DNA from: Rubrimonas cliftonensis
GTDB taxonomy: Bacteria; Pseudomonadota; Alphaproteobacteria; Rhodobacterales; Rhodobacteraceae
Direction of reading: 5' to 3'
Assembly (NCBI RefSeq): GCF_900107585.1
Contig: NZ_FNQM01000010.1
Location: 62,001-126,000 of the forward strand
DNA: 64,000 bases
The notes under the pieces are model-generated. The model had not been told where the DNA came from, ran no database searches, and saw only the letters and a program-made list of their open reading frames with translations. Positions 53,427-62,167 of the stretch are shown one piece after another. A program made the position numbers and the translations under genes. Numbering within the stretch: position 1 is the stretch's first letter; the number at the start of each line of letters is the position of its first letter.

Positions 53427-54305
53427 TCAGACGATCGTGTTGCTCAGTTCGCCGAGCCCGGTGATGGTGACGGTCATCCGGTCGCCCTTCGCGAGATATT
53501 TCGGGGGCTTGAACCCGATGCCCACGCCTTCCGGCGTTCCGGTGGCGATGATGTCGCCGGGCAGCAGCGTCATGGTCGCCGACATCGTTTCGATCAGCGT
53601 CGGAATGTCGAAGATCAGGTCGGCGACGCGCGCCTTCTGGCGGGTCTCGCCGTTGATCAGGGTCTCCAGCTCCATGGCGCCGACGTCGCCGATCTCGTCG
53701 GCGGTCGCGATCCACGGACCCATCGGGCAGAAGGTGTCGACGCCCTTGCCGATGACCCACTGATTGTGCCTGCGCTGAAGCTCGCGCGAGGTGACGTCGT
53801 TGACGACGACGTAGCCGAAGACATGGTCGTAGGCGTCGGCCTTCGACACGCGGAAGGCCCGCCTGCCGATCACCACGCCGAGCTCGCCCTCGTAGTCGAC
53901 CGAGCCCGTCGGGTCGAGCTCGCCGCGCACGGCGTCGCCGGGGCCGACGATGCTGGTGGTCGCCTTGGTGAAGATGATCGGCGCGGTGGGCACCGCCTCC
54001 TTGCCGCTCGAGTCGAATCCGCTCGAATGGAACTCGTTCGCGTGGGCGTAGTAGTTCTTGCCCACGCAGAAGAGGTCGCGGCGCGGCTCGGGGATCGGCG
54101 CCAGCAGCCGCGCCGTCTCGAGCGCCGTCCGCGCGCCGCCCCCCGCGCCGACCTCGCGCCACGCCGCCAGCGCGTCGCTGCCGCCTTCGACGAGGCGGCG
54201 CACCGCGTCCTTCGCTCCCGGCCCCTCGGCGCAGATGACGATGTCATCGCCGTCGATGTATCCGGCCGCCACCTTGCCGCCCTGCTCGAACGTGACGAGT
54301 TTCAT
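53427..54305 (-). CDS. Fumarylacetoacetate hydrolase family protein
   Basis: Protein of 292 residues of the FAH family, which cleaves C-C bonds in, or decarboxylates, 2-keto acids and acylpyruvates from aromatic and related degradation. It has an N-terminal domain (KLVTFEQGGKVAAGYIDGDD) and the catalytic part with FCVGKNYYAHANEF, the metal-binding VDYEGELGVVIGR (glutamates), YVVVNDVTSRELQRRHNQW and PGDIIATGTPEGVGIGF. ATG at 54305 is chosen; the frame continues to 54371 across the palindromic operator. It is the first gene of the minus-strand transport unit. Exact substrate cannot be told. Confidence 0.92.
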   Translation of the reverse strand: MKLVTFEQGGKVAAGYIDGDDIVICAEGPGAKDAVRRLVEGGSDALAAWREVGAGGGARTALETARLLAPIPEPRRDLFCVGKNYYAHANEFHSSGFDSSGKEAVPTAPIIFTKATTSIVGPGDAVRGELDPTGSVDYEGELGVVIGRRAFRVSKADAYDHVFGYVVVNDVTSRELQRRHNQWVIGKGVDTFCPMGPWIATADEIGDVGAMELETLINGETRQKARVADLIFDIPTLIETMSATMTLLPGDIIATGTPEGVGIGFKPPKYLAKGDRMTVTITGLGELSNTIV

Positions 54306-54344
54306 GCTCTCGACATTCCCCCGTTTTACCGATAAAAATCGTTT

Positions 54345-54359
54345 GCATATACGATATGC
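54345..54359. promoter_or_regulatory. 15-bp perfect palindrome between FAH-family and TauE-like genes
   Basis: GCATATACGATATGC is a perfect inverted repeat (GCATAT-ACG-ATATGC) in an unusually AT-rich stretch 40 bp before the FAH-family start codon, and an overlapping ATCGT-N8-ACGAT repeat can also be seen at 54339-54356. GntR-family FCD regulators often use ATnGTATACnAT-like sites, so this is a likely operator for the divergent catabolic units; no regulator gene is in this block. Confidence 0.65.
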
Positions 54360-54512
54360 TCTGTCAAACATGGTTTCACGGCGAGGGCGGAGGCCGTCGC
54401 CGACCAGGAGCAGCAGGTCCGATCCAGTGCGCAGTCCGGCACGGCATCCCCACCCCTCAGAGCTCCGCGCGGCGCGCGGCGCGGTCCCGCCCGGCTTGAA
54501 GGCCGAGCATGC

Positions 54513-55256
54513 ATGACCGCCCAGATCGCGCTGTTCCTGGCGGCTGGCTTCGCCGGCGGCGTCGTCAATGCGCTGGCGGGCGGCGCGAAGCTCTTCGTCT
54601 TTCCGATGCTGCTCGCGGCCGGTCTGCCGCCGCTTGCCGCCAACGCCACCGGCACCGTCGCGGTGTGGCCGGCCATGCTCCCCACAGCCTGGGTCTATCG
54701 CGAGATGGTTGCGCGGGAGGCGCGGCGGCTCCTGCTGCTGGTGCTGCCGGGGCTGGCGGGCGCGCTATGTGGCGCGCTTGTCATGATCGGCTCCGGCGAG
54801 GACGCGTTTCTGGCCGCGATCCCCGCGTTGCTGCTCCTCGCCGTCGGCTCGATCCTGCTCGGCGACCGGCTTGCGACGCTGGCCCGCCGGTTCCTGCCCG
54901 GACCCCGGCTGAAGGCGGCCCTGGGCGCGCTGCTCTTCGCGATCGGGTTCTACGGCGGCTATTTCGGCGCGGGCATGGGCTTCATGCTGGTGGCCGCGCT
55001 GACGGCGGCGGGCGGCGAGCTGCGGGAGGCGAACGCGACCAAGAACCTGTTTGCGGTCGCGATCAACACCGTGGCGGTGGTTCCGCTCGCGCTGTCGGGG
55101 CTGGTGGACTGGGTCGCGGCGACGACCGTGCTGGTCGGCGGGGTCGTCGGCGGCTATGTCGGCGCGCGGCTGTCGCTGTCGATGCCGGTGACCCTGCTGC
55201 GCGGGGCGATCTCGGTCATGGGGCTCACGCTCACGGCGGTGTTCCTGCTGCGATGA
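54513..55256 (+). CDS. TauE/SafE-family membrane permease
   Basis: Inner-membrane protein of 247 residues with about eight helices, showing the TauE/SafE half-repeats: GFAGGVVNALAGGAKLFVFP and GFYGGYFGAGMGFMLVAALT, and the LAANATGTVAVWPAM / REANATKNLFAVAINT pair. Members export small anions such as sulfite or sulfoacetate, or move carboxylates. It opens a plus-strand unit divergent from the FAH-family operon. Stop codon overlaps a 24-codon open frame that leads to the iron-sulfur subunit gene. The ATG at 54513 lacks a clear ribosome site. Confidence 0.9.
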   Translation: MTAQIALFLAAGFAGGVVNALAGGAKLFVFPMLLAAGLPPLAANATGTVAVWPAMLPTAWVYREMVAREARRLLLLVLPGLAGALCGALVMIGSGEDAFLAAIPALLLLAVGSILLGDRLATLARRFLPGPRLKAALGALLFAIGFYGGYFGAGMGFMLVAALTAAGGELREANATKNLFAVAINTVAVVPLALSGLVDWVAATTVLVGGVVGGYVGARLSLSMPVTLLRGAISVMGLTLTAVFLLR

Positions 55257-55327
55257 GCGGCGGGGCGGACAGCTTCCGCGGGGCGCGGGCGCCCGGTTTG
55301 ACGCCAGGCGGCGAGGGTGCGCGATGA
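55253..55327 (+). other. 24-codon linker open frame with ATGA overlaps at both ends
   Basis: An open frame of 24 codons (starting MSGGADSFRG) begins in the TauE stop as ATGA at 55253-55256 and ends in the start of the iron-sulfur subunit as ATGA at 55324-55327. Both ATGAGCGGCGG starts look duplicated. It may couple translation of the two flanking genes; a peptide function is not supported. Confidence 0.4.
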
Positions 55328-55800
55328 GCGGCGGCGGGCGCACGACAACGCTCACCCTGAACGGCGCGGAAGTGGCGGTGGAGGCCGACCCCGACGCGCC
55401 GCTGCTCCATGCGCTGCGCGGGTCGCTGGGGCTCACCGGCGCGCGCTTCGGGTGCGGCGAGGGCCAGTGCGGCGCCTGCATGGTGCTGGTCGACGGTCGG
55501 GCGACGCCCTCCTGCGACATGCCGCTCTACGCCGCCGCAGGGCGGTCGGTCGAGACCGTCGAGGGGCTCGCCGACCATCCGCTGGTCGCGGCCATCGTCG
55601 AAGGCCAGGCGGGGCAGTGCGGCTACTGCCTGCCGGGGATCGTCGTGGCGGCGAAGGCGCTGCTCGACCGCAACCCGCGCCCGAGCCGCGCGGAGATCGC
55701 CGCCGCGCTCGACGGCAACCTCTGTCGCTGCGGGGCGCATCTGCGCATCCTCAAGGCGGTGGAGGCAGCCGCGGCGCGCATGGCGGAGGCCGCGCGATGA
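55324..55800 (+). CDS. (2Fe-2S) subunit of a molybdenum hydroxylase
   Basis: Protein of 158 residues with all eight cluster cysteines: the plant-ferredoxin-like site FGCGEGQCGACMVLVDG plus PSC, and the helical site GQCGYCLPG with NLCRCG. It matches small subunits of isoquinoline 1-oxidoreductase, aldehyde oxidase and nicotinate dehydrogenase. It shuttles electrons from the Mo site of the large subunit encoded next (four-base overlap ATGA at 55797). Without a FAD subunit nearby, the electron acceptor is probably a cytochrome, as in IorAB-type enzymes. There is no Tat signal. Confidence 0.94.
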   Translation: MSGGGRTTTLTLNGAEVAVEADPDAPLLHALRGSLGLTGARFGCGEGQCGACMVLVDGRATPSCDMPLYAAAGRSVETVEGLADHPLVAAIVEGQAGQCGYCLPGIVVAAKALLDRNPRPSRAEIAAALDGNLCRCGAHLRILKAVEAAAARMAEAAR

Positions 55801-57945
55801 CCGATCCGGCCGGAACGCAGGCGATCCAGCCGCCGCCGGCGATGCAGGCCGCGCCGCTGATCTCCGACTGGATAAGGTTTCTGCCGGACCGGCGCATCCT
55901 CGTGCTCTCGGGCCGGGTGGAGCTGGGGCAGGGCAATCTCACGGCGATCCTCCAGATCGCGGCGGACGAGCTGGATGCGCCGGTCGAGGCGATGACGATC
56001 GCCGGCGCCGACACCAGCCTGACGCCGAACGAGGGCTTCACCTCCGGCAGCCTGTCGATCTCGCAGGGCGGCATGGCGGTGCGCCTCGCGGCCTCGGCGG
56101 CGCGACAACGCCTGCTCGCCGAGGCCGCGCGCCTGCTGCAATGCGCGCCCGAGGATCTTGGCGTCGAGGCGGGCAGGGTGCTGCGGTCCGGCGTCGACAC
56201 GCCCTTCGACCTGTGGGAACTCGCCGCGCGCGCCGACCTCGACGCGCCGGCCCTGTTCTACGCCGCGCCCAAGCGGCCCGATGAGCGACGGGTCTGCGGC
56301 GCCTCGCTGCCGCGGCTCGACCTCGCCCAGCGCCTCTCTGGCGGGTTCTTCGTGCATGACATGGCCCCCGAAGGCGTGCTGCACGGCCGCGTCGCGCATC
56401 CGCCCACGCTGCGCTCGCGGCTCGGGGCCTTCGATCTCGACGCGCTGCGCGCGCGCCGGCGTCGTCGCCGCGGTGCGCGACGGCGCCTTTCTCGGGGTCG
56501 TCGCCGAGACCGAGGCCGCCGCGGTCGCCGCCGCGCGCTGGGCCGCCGCCCGCGCCGGATGGGCTGACGACGTCGCCGCGCCCGCCGACGCGGTGGACGC
56601 CATCCGCCGCTCCGCGGAGCCGGCCGAGGTCGTCCACGAGGCCGGCGACCCGGACGCCGCTCGGGGCCGCGTGTTCGAGGCGACCGTCACGCGCCCCTAT
56701 CTCAGCCACGCCTCCATCGGCCCTTCCGCCGCGGTCGCGGAGTGGCGCGACGGTCGGCTCAGGGTCTGGAGCCATGCGCAGGGCCCCTATCCGCTGCGCG
56801 CCGCGCTGGCGGACGTCTTCGGCGTCGCGCCGGAGGCGATCGAGGTGGCGCACAGGCCGGGCGCCGGCTGCTACGGCCACAACGGCGCCGACGACGCGGC
56901 GCTCGACGCCGCGCTGCTGGCGCGCGCGACGCCGGGCCGGCCGGTGAAGGTGGTCTGGGACCGCGCGACCGAGTTCCGCTGCGCGCCGCTCGGCCCCGGC
57001 ATGGCGACGCGCGTGCGCGCGGTGGTCGGCGAGGATGGCCGCGTCTCGGCGATGGAGGTCGTCGCGAACAGCGCCCCGCATGGCAACCGCCCGGGCCGCA
57101 ACGGCGCGCCGAACCTGCGCGCGGCGGCCTATCTCGACAAGCCGTTTCCGACGCCGCGCTCCGGCGACGTGCCGCTCGCCAGCGGCGGCGGCGCCGACCG
57201 CAACGCCGTGCCGGGCTACGCGATCCCAAACCTGCGGATCTCCAAGCGCATTGTGCACGAACTGCCCTACCGCACCTCCTCGCTGCGCGCGCTGGGCGGC
57301 TTCGCCAACGTCTACGCCATCGAGACGATGATGGACCGCATCGCGCGCGAGACCGGGCGAGACCCCGTCGCCTTCCGGCTCGCGCATCTCGACGACCCGC
57401 GGGCCTGCGCGGTGATCGAGGCCGCCGCCGCCGCCGCGGCGCCGCTTCGCGCGCGGCTGCAGCGGGAGGGAACGACGTCGGAGGGGGCGGGCTGGGGCCT
57501 CGGCTACGCGCGCTACAAGAACACCGCCGCCTATTGCGCGGTGATGGCGCGCATCGAGGTGGACGCCGGGATCCGCGTCACAGACGTCTTCGTGGGCCTC
57601 GACGCCGGCGAGATCGTCAACCCCGACGGCGCGATCAACCAGACCGAGGGCGGCGTGATCCAGGCGATCAGCTGGACGCTCAAGGAATCAGTGCGCTTCG
57701 AGGGCGCCGCCGTGGCGACGCAGGGCTGGGGCGACTACCCGATCCTGACCTTCTCGGAGACGCCCGAGGTCGCCGTGCGCCTGATCGACCATCCCGAGGC
57801 GCCGCCGCTCGGCTGCGCCGAGGCCGCGCAGGGGCCGACCGCCGCCGCGCTCGGCAACGCGCTGCGCGACGCGGTCGGCGTCCACGCGCCCGACCTGCCG
57901 CTGACGCGCGAGGCGATCATCGCGGCCCTGGAGCTGACGCAGTGA
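55797..57945 (+). pseudogene. Molybdopterin-binding large subunit, broken by one frameshift
   Basis: Two frames together give a molybdenum hydroxylase large subunit of about 716 residues. The first (55797 to ~56450) has SGRVELGQGNLTAILQIAAD and GGFFVHDMAPEGVLHGRV; it then runs out of phase to a stop at 56567. The second (from ~56452) continues with AGVVAAVRDGAFLGVVAET, TRPYLSHASIGPSAAVAEW, GHNGADDAALDAALLA, ALGGFANVYAIETMMDRIA and the active-site region GCAEAAQGPTAAALGNAL with the conserved glutamate. The break lies in a GCGCGCGCGCC run at 56446-56457 (one base extra or two missing). All else is well preserved, so this could be a sequencing error, a recent mutation, or slippage-corrected. It overlaps the small subunit by four bases. 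Confidence 0.88.
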
Positions 57946-57959
57946 GGGAGCGCGAGGCG

Positions 57960-58652
57960 ATGGACCTGAAAATCCTCAGCGGCGGCGCGGCGAACGGGCT
58001 CGTGACCGCGCTCGCCGACGCCTTCAGGGGCGCGGCGGGCATGGGGATCGCGGGCGATTTCGGCGCGGTGGGGGTGATGCGCGACCGGGTGCTCGGCGGC
58101 GAGCGGCTGGATGCGGTGATCCTGACCAGGGCGATCCTCGAACAGCTCGCGGCAGGCGGCCATGTCGATCCGGCGAGCGTTCGCGACGTCGGCAGGGTCT
58201 CGACGGCGACCGCGACGCGCGACGGGGCGCCTGAGCCCGACGTCTCCAGCGCCGAGGCGCTGCGCGCCGCGCTGCTGGCGGCGGACGCGGTCTATGCGCC
58301 CGACACCGTGCGCTCCACCGCGGGGGTTCACTTCGCGCACGTCCTGGACCGGCTCGGCGCGCGGGAGGCCGTCGCGCCGAAGCTGCGCGAGTTCCCCAAC
58401 GGCCAGACCGCGATGGCGGCGATGGCGGCGGGCGACGACGCACGTCCGCTCGGCTGCACCCAGATCACGGAGATCCTCAACACCCCCGGCGTGCGCCCGC
58501 TCGGCGACCTGCCGGCCGGCTGCGGGCTTGTCACGACCTACAGCGCCGGGGTGCTGGCGGACGCCGCCCAACGCGAGGCGGCGGAGACGCTGATCGCGAT
58601 CCTGACGGCGCCGGAGAACGCCGCCGCGCGCCGCAAGGCGGGGTTCGCGTGA
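57960..58652 (+). CDS. ModA-like periplasmic-binding-fold protein without signal peptide
   Basis: Protein of 230 residues with the type 2 binding-protein pattern of molybdate-binding ModA: LKILSGGAANGLVTALADAF at the N-terminus, DAVILTRAILEQLAAGGHVD, DTVRSTAGVHFAHVLDRLG and FPNGQTAMAAMAAGDDARPLGCTQITEI (given in parts). It starts directly with the first strand and has no signal peptide, so it is probably cytoplasmic and is not an ordinary ABC receptor. It follows the Mo-hydroxylase large subunit by 14 bp, so a role in sensing or holding molybdate or the pathway substrate is possible. The upstream open frame is antisense noise over the large subunit gene. Confidence 0.82.
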   Translation: MDLKILSGGAANGLVTALADAFRGAAGMGIAGDFGAVGVMRDRVLGGERLDAVILTRAILEQLAAGGHVDPASVRDVGRVSTATATRDGAPEPDVSSAEALRAALLAADAVYAPDTVRSTAGVHFAHVLDRLGAREAVAPKLREFPNGQTAMAAMAAGDDARPLGCTQITEILNTPGVRPLGDLPAGCGLVTTYSAGVLADAAQREAAETLIAILTAPENAAARRKAGFA

Positions 58653-58802
58653 CGCCGGGCGGGGCGACGGGGGGCGTCGTTCCCGGCCCGCAACGAAGGG
58701 CCCCGCCGCCGGGCCGCCGAAGAAGCGCGTGAACAAGGGCCGGGGGCCGCGACAAGGCCCGCAACAACGGCTCGACGTCATCGATGAAGGGGAGAGGAAC
58801 CC

Positions 58803-59795
58803 ATGAAGACAGCACTGAAGGCGGCCCTCGTCGCCGTCGCCGCCCTCGTCGGCGCCGCCGCGTTCGCCGAGACCACCCTGACCACGCAGACCGCGCTGCC
58901 CACCCGGCACGCGCTCTCGCAGAGCTATATCAGGCATTTCGTCGAGCCGCTGAACGAGGCGGGCAAGGGCGTCGTGCAGATCAACCTGCTCGGCGGCCCC
59001 GAGGTGACGCCTGCCGACCGTGCGCCGCAGGCGATGCAGCGCGGCGTGATCGACATCCTGCACATCCCCGCCGCCTATGTCGCCGGGCTGGTGCCGCAGG
59101 CGCAGGCGATGATGCTGCAGAACGTCGGCATCGAGAAGCTGCGCGCCGAGGGCGCGGTCGAGGCCTATGACGACATCTTCGGCGACCGGCTCAACGCGCA
59201 TCTGCTGGCGTGGTCGGAGACGGGGCCGGGCTCGGGCTACTACCTCTACACCAGGAAGATGCCGGCGATGAAGGATGGCGTGGTCGACTTCACCGGCCAG
59301 TCCCTGCGCACCACTGGGGCCTACCGCCCGATCCAGGAGGCGCTGGGCGCCACGACGGTCCAGATCCCATCCGGCGACGTGCCGACGGGGCTGGAGCGCG
59401 GCGTGATCGACGGCTTCGGCTGGCCGACGGTGGGCCTGAAATCCATCGGCCTCGCCGAGGCGGTGGACTATCGCATCGAGCCGGCCTTCTACAATCTCGC
59501 CAACGTCGTGCTGATCTCGCGCGATCGCTGGGAGAGCCTGTCGCAGGAGGCGCGCGATCTCGTCACCCGCGTCGCGCGCGACTACGAGACAGCCTCGGTG
59601 CAGGAGATGATCGACCGCAACCGCGAGGACATCGCCGCCGCCGACGAGGCCGGGATCGAGGCGGTCCGCATGGAGGGCGCCGACGCGGCGAAGTACCTCT
59701 CCATCGCGTCCGAGGCGATGTGGAGCCGCGTCGAGGAGAAGGTCGGCGCCGACGAGGTCGGCCGCCTGCGCGGCCTGCTCTACCGGACCGAGTGA
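58803..59795 (+). CDS. dctP: TRAP transporter substrate-binding protein (DctP)
   Basis: Periplasmic receptor of 330 residues. Sec signal peptide MKTALKAALVAVAALVGAAA is cut near AFAE. The mature part shows DctP features: SQSYIRHFVEPLNEAGKGVV, PQAMQRGVIDILHIPAAYVA, FTGQSLRTTGAYRPIQEALG with the conserved ligand-binding arginine region, and LERGVIDGFGWPTVGLKSIG. TRAP receptors bind organic acids. It is followed by the small and large permease genes, making a complete TRAP system, and comes 150 bp after the ModA-like gene. A GGGGAGAGG site precedes the ATG. The ligand is likely linked to the Mo-hydroxylase pathway, an inference from position. Confidence 0.93.
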   Translation: MKTALKAALVAVAALVGAAAFAETTLTTQTALPTRHALSQSYIRHFVEPLNEAGKGVVQINLLGGPEVTPADRAPQAMQRGVIDILHIPAAYVAGLVPQAQAMMLQNVGIEKLRAEGAVEAYDDIFGDRLNAHLLAWSETGPGSGYYLYTRKMPAMKDGVVDFTGQSLRTTGAYRPIQEALGATTVQIPSGDVPTGLERGVIDGFGWPTVGLKSIGLAEAVDYRIEPAFYNLANVVLISRDRWESLSQEARDLVTRVARDYETASVQEMIDRNREDIAAADEAGIEAVRMEGADAAKYLSIASEAMWSRVEEKVGADEVGRLRGLLYRTE

Positions 59796-59829
59796 GACCG
59801 ATGCGGGACGGCGAGCGGGCGCCCCGCCC

Positions 59830-60342
59830 ATGCTGAGAGCGATCGGGAGAGCCTACCATCTCCTGCTGACGGGCTGCGTCGCGCTGGCGGCGCTGCTCCT
59901 CCTGACCGGGATCGCGCTCGTCGTGGTCGACGTCGTCACGCGCGCCAGCGGGCTGCGGCCGCCGGGCTACACGGTGGCGTTCGTGGAGTACATCCTGCTG
60001 TATTTCACGCTGCTCAGCGCGCCGTGGCTGGTGCGGATCAAGGGCCATGTCCTGACCGACATGCTCGTGGTCCGCATGCCGGCGACGCTGCGGCTGGTCT
60101 GCGCGAAGGCCGTCTATCTCGTGTGCATCGCCGTCTCGCTGGTCTTCGCCGTTCAGGGCTGGCTGCTGTTCCAGGAGGGCCTGCGCTTCGGCTATGTCGA
60201 CGAACGCTCGGTCGATATTCCCTACTGGGCGCTCTACGTCCTGTTCCCGCTCTGTTTCTCGATGATCGCGGTGGAGTTCGCGCGCTACCTGCTCGGGTTC
60301 GACTCGCTCTATGACCGCGACAAGCCCGTGGAGGCGATCTGA
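59830..60342 (+). CDS. dctQ: TRAP transporter small permease (DctQ)
   Basis: Membrane protein of 170 residues with four helices, the normal DctQ topology (LLTGCVALAALLLLTGIALV, GYTVAFVEYILLYFTLLSAP, LVCIAVSLVFAVQGWLLFQE and YVLFPLCFSMIAVEFARYLL). It contains the family-typical APWLVRIKGHVLTDMLV. The ATG at 59830 comes 34 bp after dctP. It assembles with the large subunit in the inner membrane. The frame is intact and stops four bases before the large subunit GTG start. Confidence 0.92.
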   Translation: MLRAIGRAYHLLLTGCVALAALLLLTGIALVVVDVVTRASGLRPPGYTVAFVEYILLYFTLLSAPWLVRIKGHVLTDMLVVRMPATLRLVCAKAVYLVCIAVSLVFAVQGWLLFQEGLRFGYVDERSVDIPYWALYVLFPLCFSMIAVEFARYLLGFDSLYDRDKPVEAI

Positions 60343-60345
60343 GCC

Positions 60346-61656
60346 GTGGAGTGGTATTGGGCGCTTTCGCTGCTGCTGTCGCTCGTGATCGGCTTCATGG
60401 TGCTGGGGATGCCGGTCGCCTTCGCCTTCATGGCGACGAACCTGATCGGCGCGCTGGTTTTCATAGGCGGCTCGACCGCGCTGATCCAGGTGGTCGACAA
60501 CTCCACGTCGCTGATCACGCGGTTCCAGCTCGCTCCGGTGCCGTTCTTCATCTTCATGGGCTCGCTGTTCTTCTATTCGGGGCTCGCCAACCGGGTGTTC
60601 GACACGCTCGACAAGATACTGGGGCGGATGCCGGGACGGCTGTGCTACCTCACCGTCGCCGGCGGCACGGCGTTCTCGACGTTGACCGGCTCCAGCATGG
60701 CCAACACCGCGATGCTGGGGTCGCTGATGGTGCCGGAGATGCGCCGGCGCGGCTATCACTGGCGGATGGCGCTGGGGCCGATCCTCGGCACCGGCGGGCT
60801 CGCCATGATCATCCCGCCCTCGACGCTGGGGGTGCTGCTGGCGTCGCTGGCGGGGATGGACGTCGGCCGCTTCCTGATCGCGGGGATCGTTCCGGGCTTC
60901 CTGCTGGCGCTGCTCTACACCGGGCTCATCACCGCGCAGATCCGGCTGAACCCCGAGGCAACGCCGCAATACGACATCGAGCGCATCGGGCGCCGGGAGA
61001 TGTTGAGGCTGTCGCTGATCAACATCGTCCCCATGGGGTTGGTGGTGCTGATGGTGATCGGGCTGATCATCTTCGGGATCGCGACGCCGACCGAGTCCGC
61101 CGCCTTCGGCGTGCTGGGCGTGCTGATCCTGACGCTCGCGTTCCGCATGTTCTCCGTGGAGGTGATCCGGAAATCCGTGCTGGCGACGTTGAAGGTCGCC
61201 GGCATGGTGTTCTTCATCATCCTCAACTCCAGCATCTTCAGCCAGTTGCTGGCCTTCTCGGGCGCAAGCTCGGGGATGCTGGCCTTCGCGACCTCCTTCG
61301 ACGTGCCGAACTGGACCGTGCTGGCGCTGATCTTCTGCTCGCTGATCCTGCTCGGCATGTTCATGGACCCGGTGTCGATGATGCTGATCACGATCCCGAT
61401 CTTCTTCCCGCTGATCGAGCGGCTGGGGATCGACCCGCTGTGGTTCGGCCTGTTCATGCTGATCGCGCTGGAGATGAGCCAGACGACGCCGCCCTTCGGC
61501 CTGCTGCTGTTCGTGATGCTGGGCGTGGCGCCGGAGGGCACGACGCTGCGTCAGGTCGCCGTCGCCGCGGCGCCGTTCCTCGGCTGCGACTTCCTGCTGA
61601 TCCTGCTGATGGCGCTGTTTCCCGGGATCGTGCTGTTCCTGCCGGGGCTGATGTAG
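60346..61656 (+). CDS. dctM: TRAP transporter large permease (DctM)
   Basis: Ion-coupled transport subunit of 436 residues with about 11-12 helices. Visible DctM motifs: MVLGMPVAFAFMATNLIGAL, FFIFMGSLFFYSGLANRVFD, GTAFSTLTGSSMANTAMLGS, GTGGLAMIIPPSTLGVLLAS and LLGMFMDPVSMMLITIPIFF, ending with TTPPFGLLLFVMLG. The start is GTG at 60346 (VEWYWALSLLL), four bases after dctQ. With dctP and dctQ it forms a Na+- or H+-driven uptake system for an organic acid. It converges with the small SMR-like gene 11 bp away. Confidence 0.95.
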   Translation: MEWYWALSLLLSLVIGFMVLGMPVAFAFMATNLIGALVFIGGSTALIQVVDNSTSLITRFQLAPVPFFIFMGSLFFYSGLANRVFDTLDKILGRMPGRLCYLTVAGGTAFSTLTGSSMANTAMLGSLMVPEMRRRGYHWRMALGPILGTGGLAMIIPPSTLGVLLASLAGMDVGRFLIAGIVPGFLLALLYTGLITAQIRLNPEATPQYDIERIGRREMLRLSLINIVPMGLVVLMVIGLIIFGIATPTESAAFGVLGVLILTLAFRMFSVEVIRKSVLATLKVAGMVFFIILNSSIFSQLLAFSGASSGMLAFATSFDVPNWTVLALIFCSLILLGMFMDPVSMMLITIPIFFPLIERLGIDPLWFGLFMLIALEMSQTTPPFGLLLFVMLGVAPEGTTLRQVAVAAAPFLGCDFLLILLMALFPGIVLFLPGLM

Positions 61657-61667
61657 CGGGGCCCGCG

Positions 61668-61979
61668 TCAGGTGGCCGCGATGGCGACGCCGGCCACAAC
61701 GACCAGACCGCCCAGCACCTCCCGCGGCGAGACGTCCTCGCCGAGCGCGACGAAGGAGACGCCCGCGATCACCAGGCATTCGACGCCGAGGACCGCGACG
61801 TAGATCACCGAAAGCCGCTCGATCCGCAGCGCCTCGACCTCGCACCACGCCCCCAGCGCCATGGCGCCGGCGATCAGCGCCGCCATGGCGACGGGTGGCG
61901 CCGCGCCCCAGAACTTCATCAGGATCATGGCGCCGGCGTAGAAGGCGGCGGCGCCGAGAATGAGCAGTGCAAGCTCCAT
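61668..61979 (-). CDS. Small four-helix membrane protein, DMT/SMR-like
   Basis: Protein of 103 residues with four hydrophobic helices (MELALLILGAAAFYAGAMIL, AALIAGAMALGAWCEVEALR, VIYVAVLGVECLVIAGVSFV, EVLGGLVVVAGVAIAAT). The AWCEVEALRIERLSVIYV stretch resembles the AxWSGxGxxxxS-type pattern of small multidrug resistance proteins, but the membrane glutamate of helix 1 is missing, so drug export is doubtful. ATG at 61979 has a GGAGAGG site; the frame to 62039 lacks one. It is a single gene between the convergent TRAP operon and the SDR gene. Function unknown. Confidence 0.78.
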   Translation of the reverse strand: MELALLILGAAAFYAGAMILMKFWGAAPPVAMAALIAGAMALGAWCEVEALRIERLSVIYVAVLGVECLVIAGVSFVALGEDVSPREVLGGLVVVAGVAIAAT

Positions 61980-62167
61980 ATGTCGTCGCCTCTCCGCGGC
62001 GGGAGCGATCGGCGAATCTGACGTGCAGGTTTCCAGCATGACCGCGCCCCGAATGATTTCTGGCGATCAGGTTAACCCTGCGTCATGGCGCAGCCTGTGA
62101 CCTCCGGCACAGGTCGCGCATTCAGGTGACGCGCGGCCGGGTCGCCGCCAGCGCCGACGCCGCGCGG

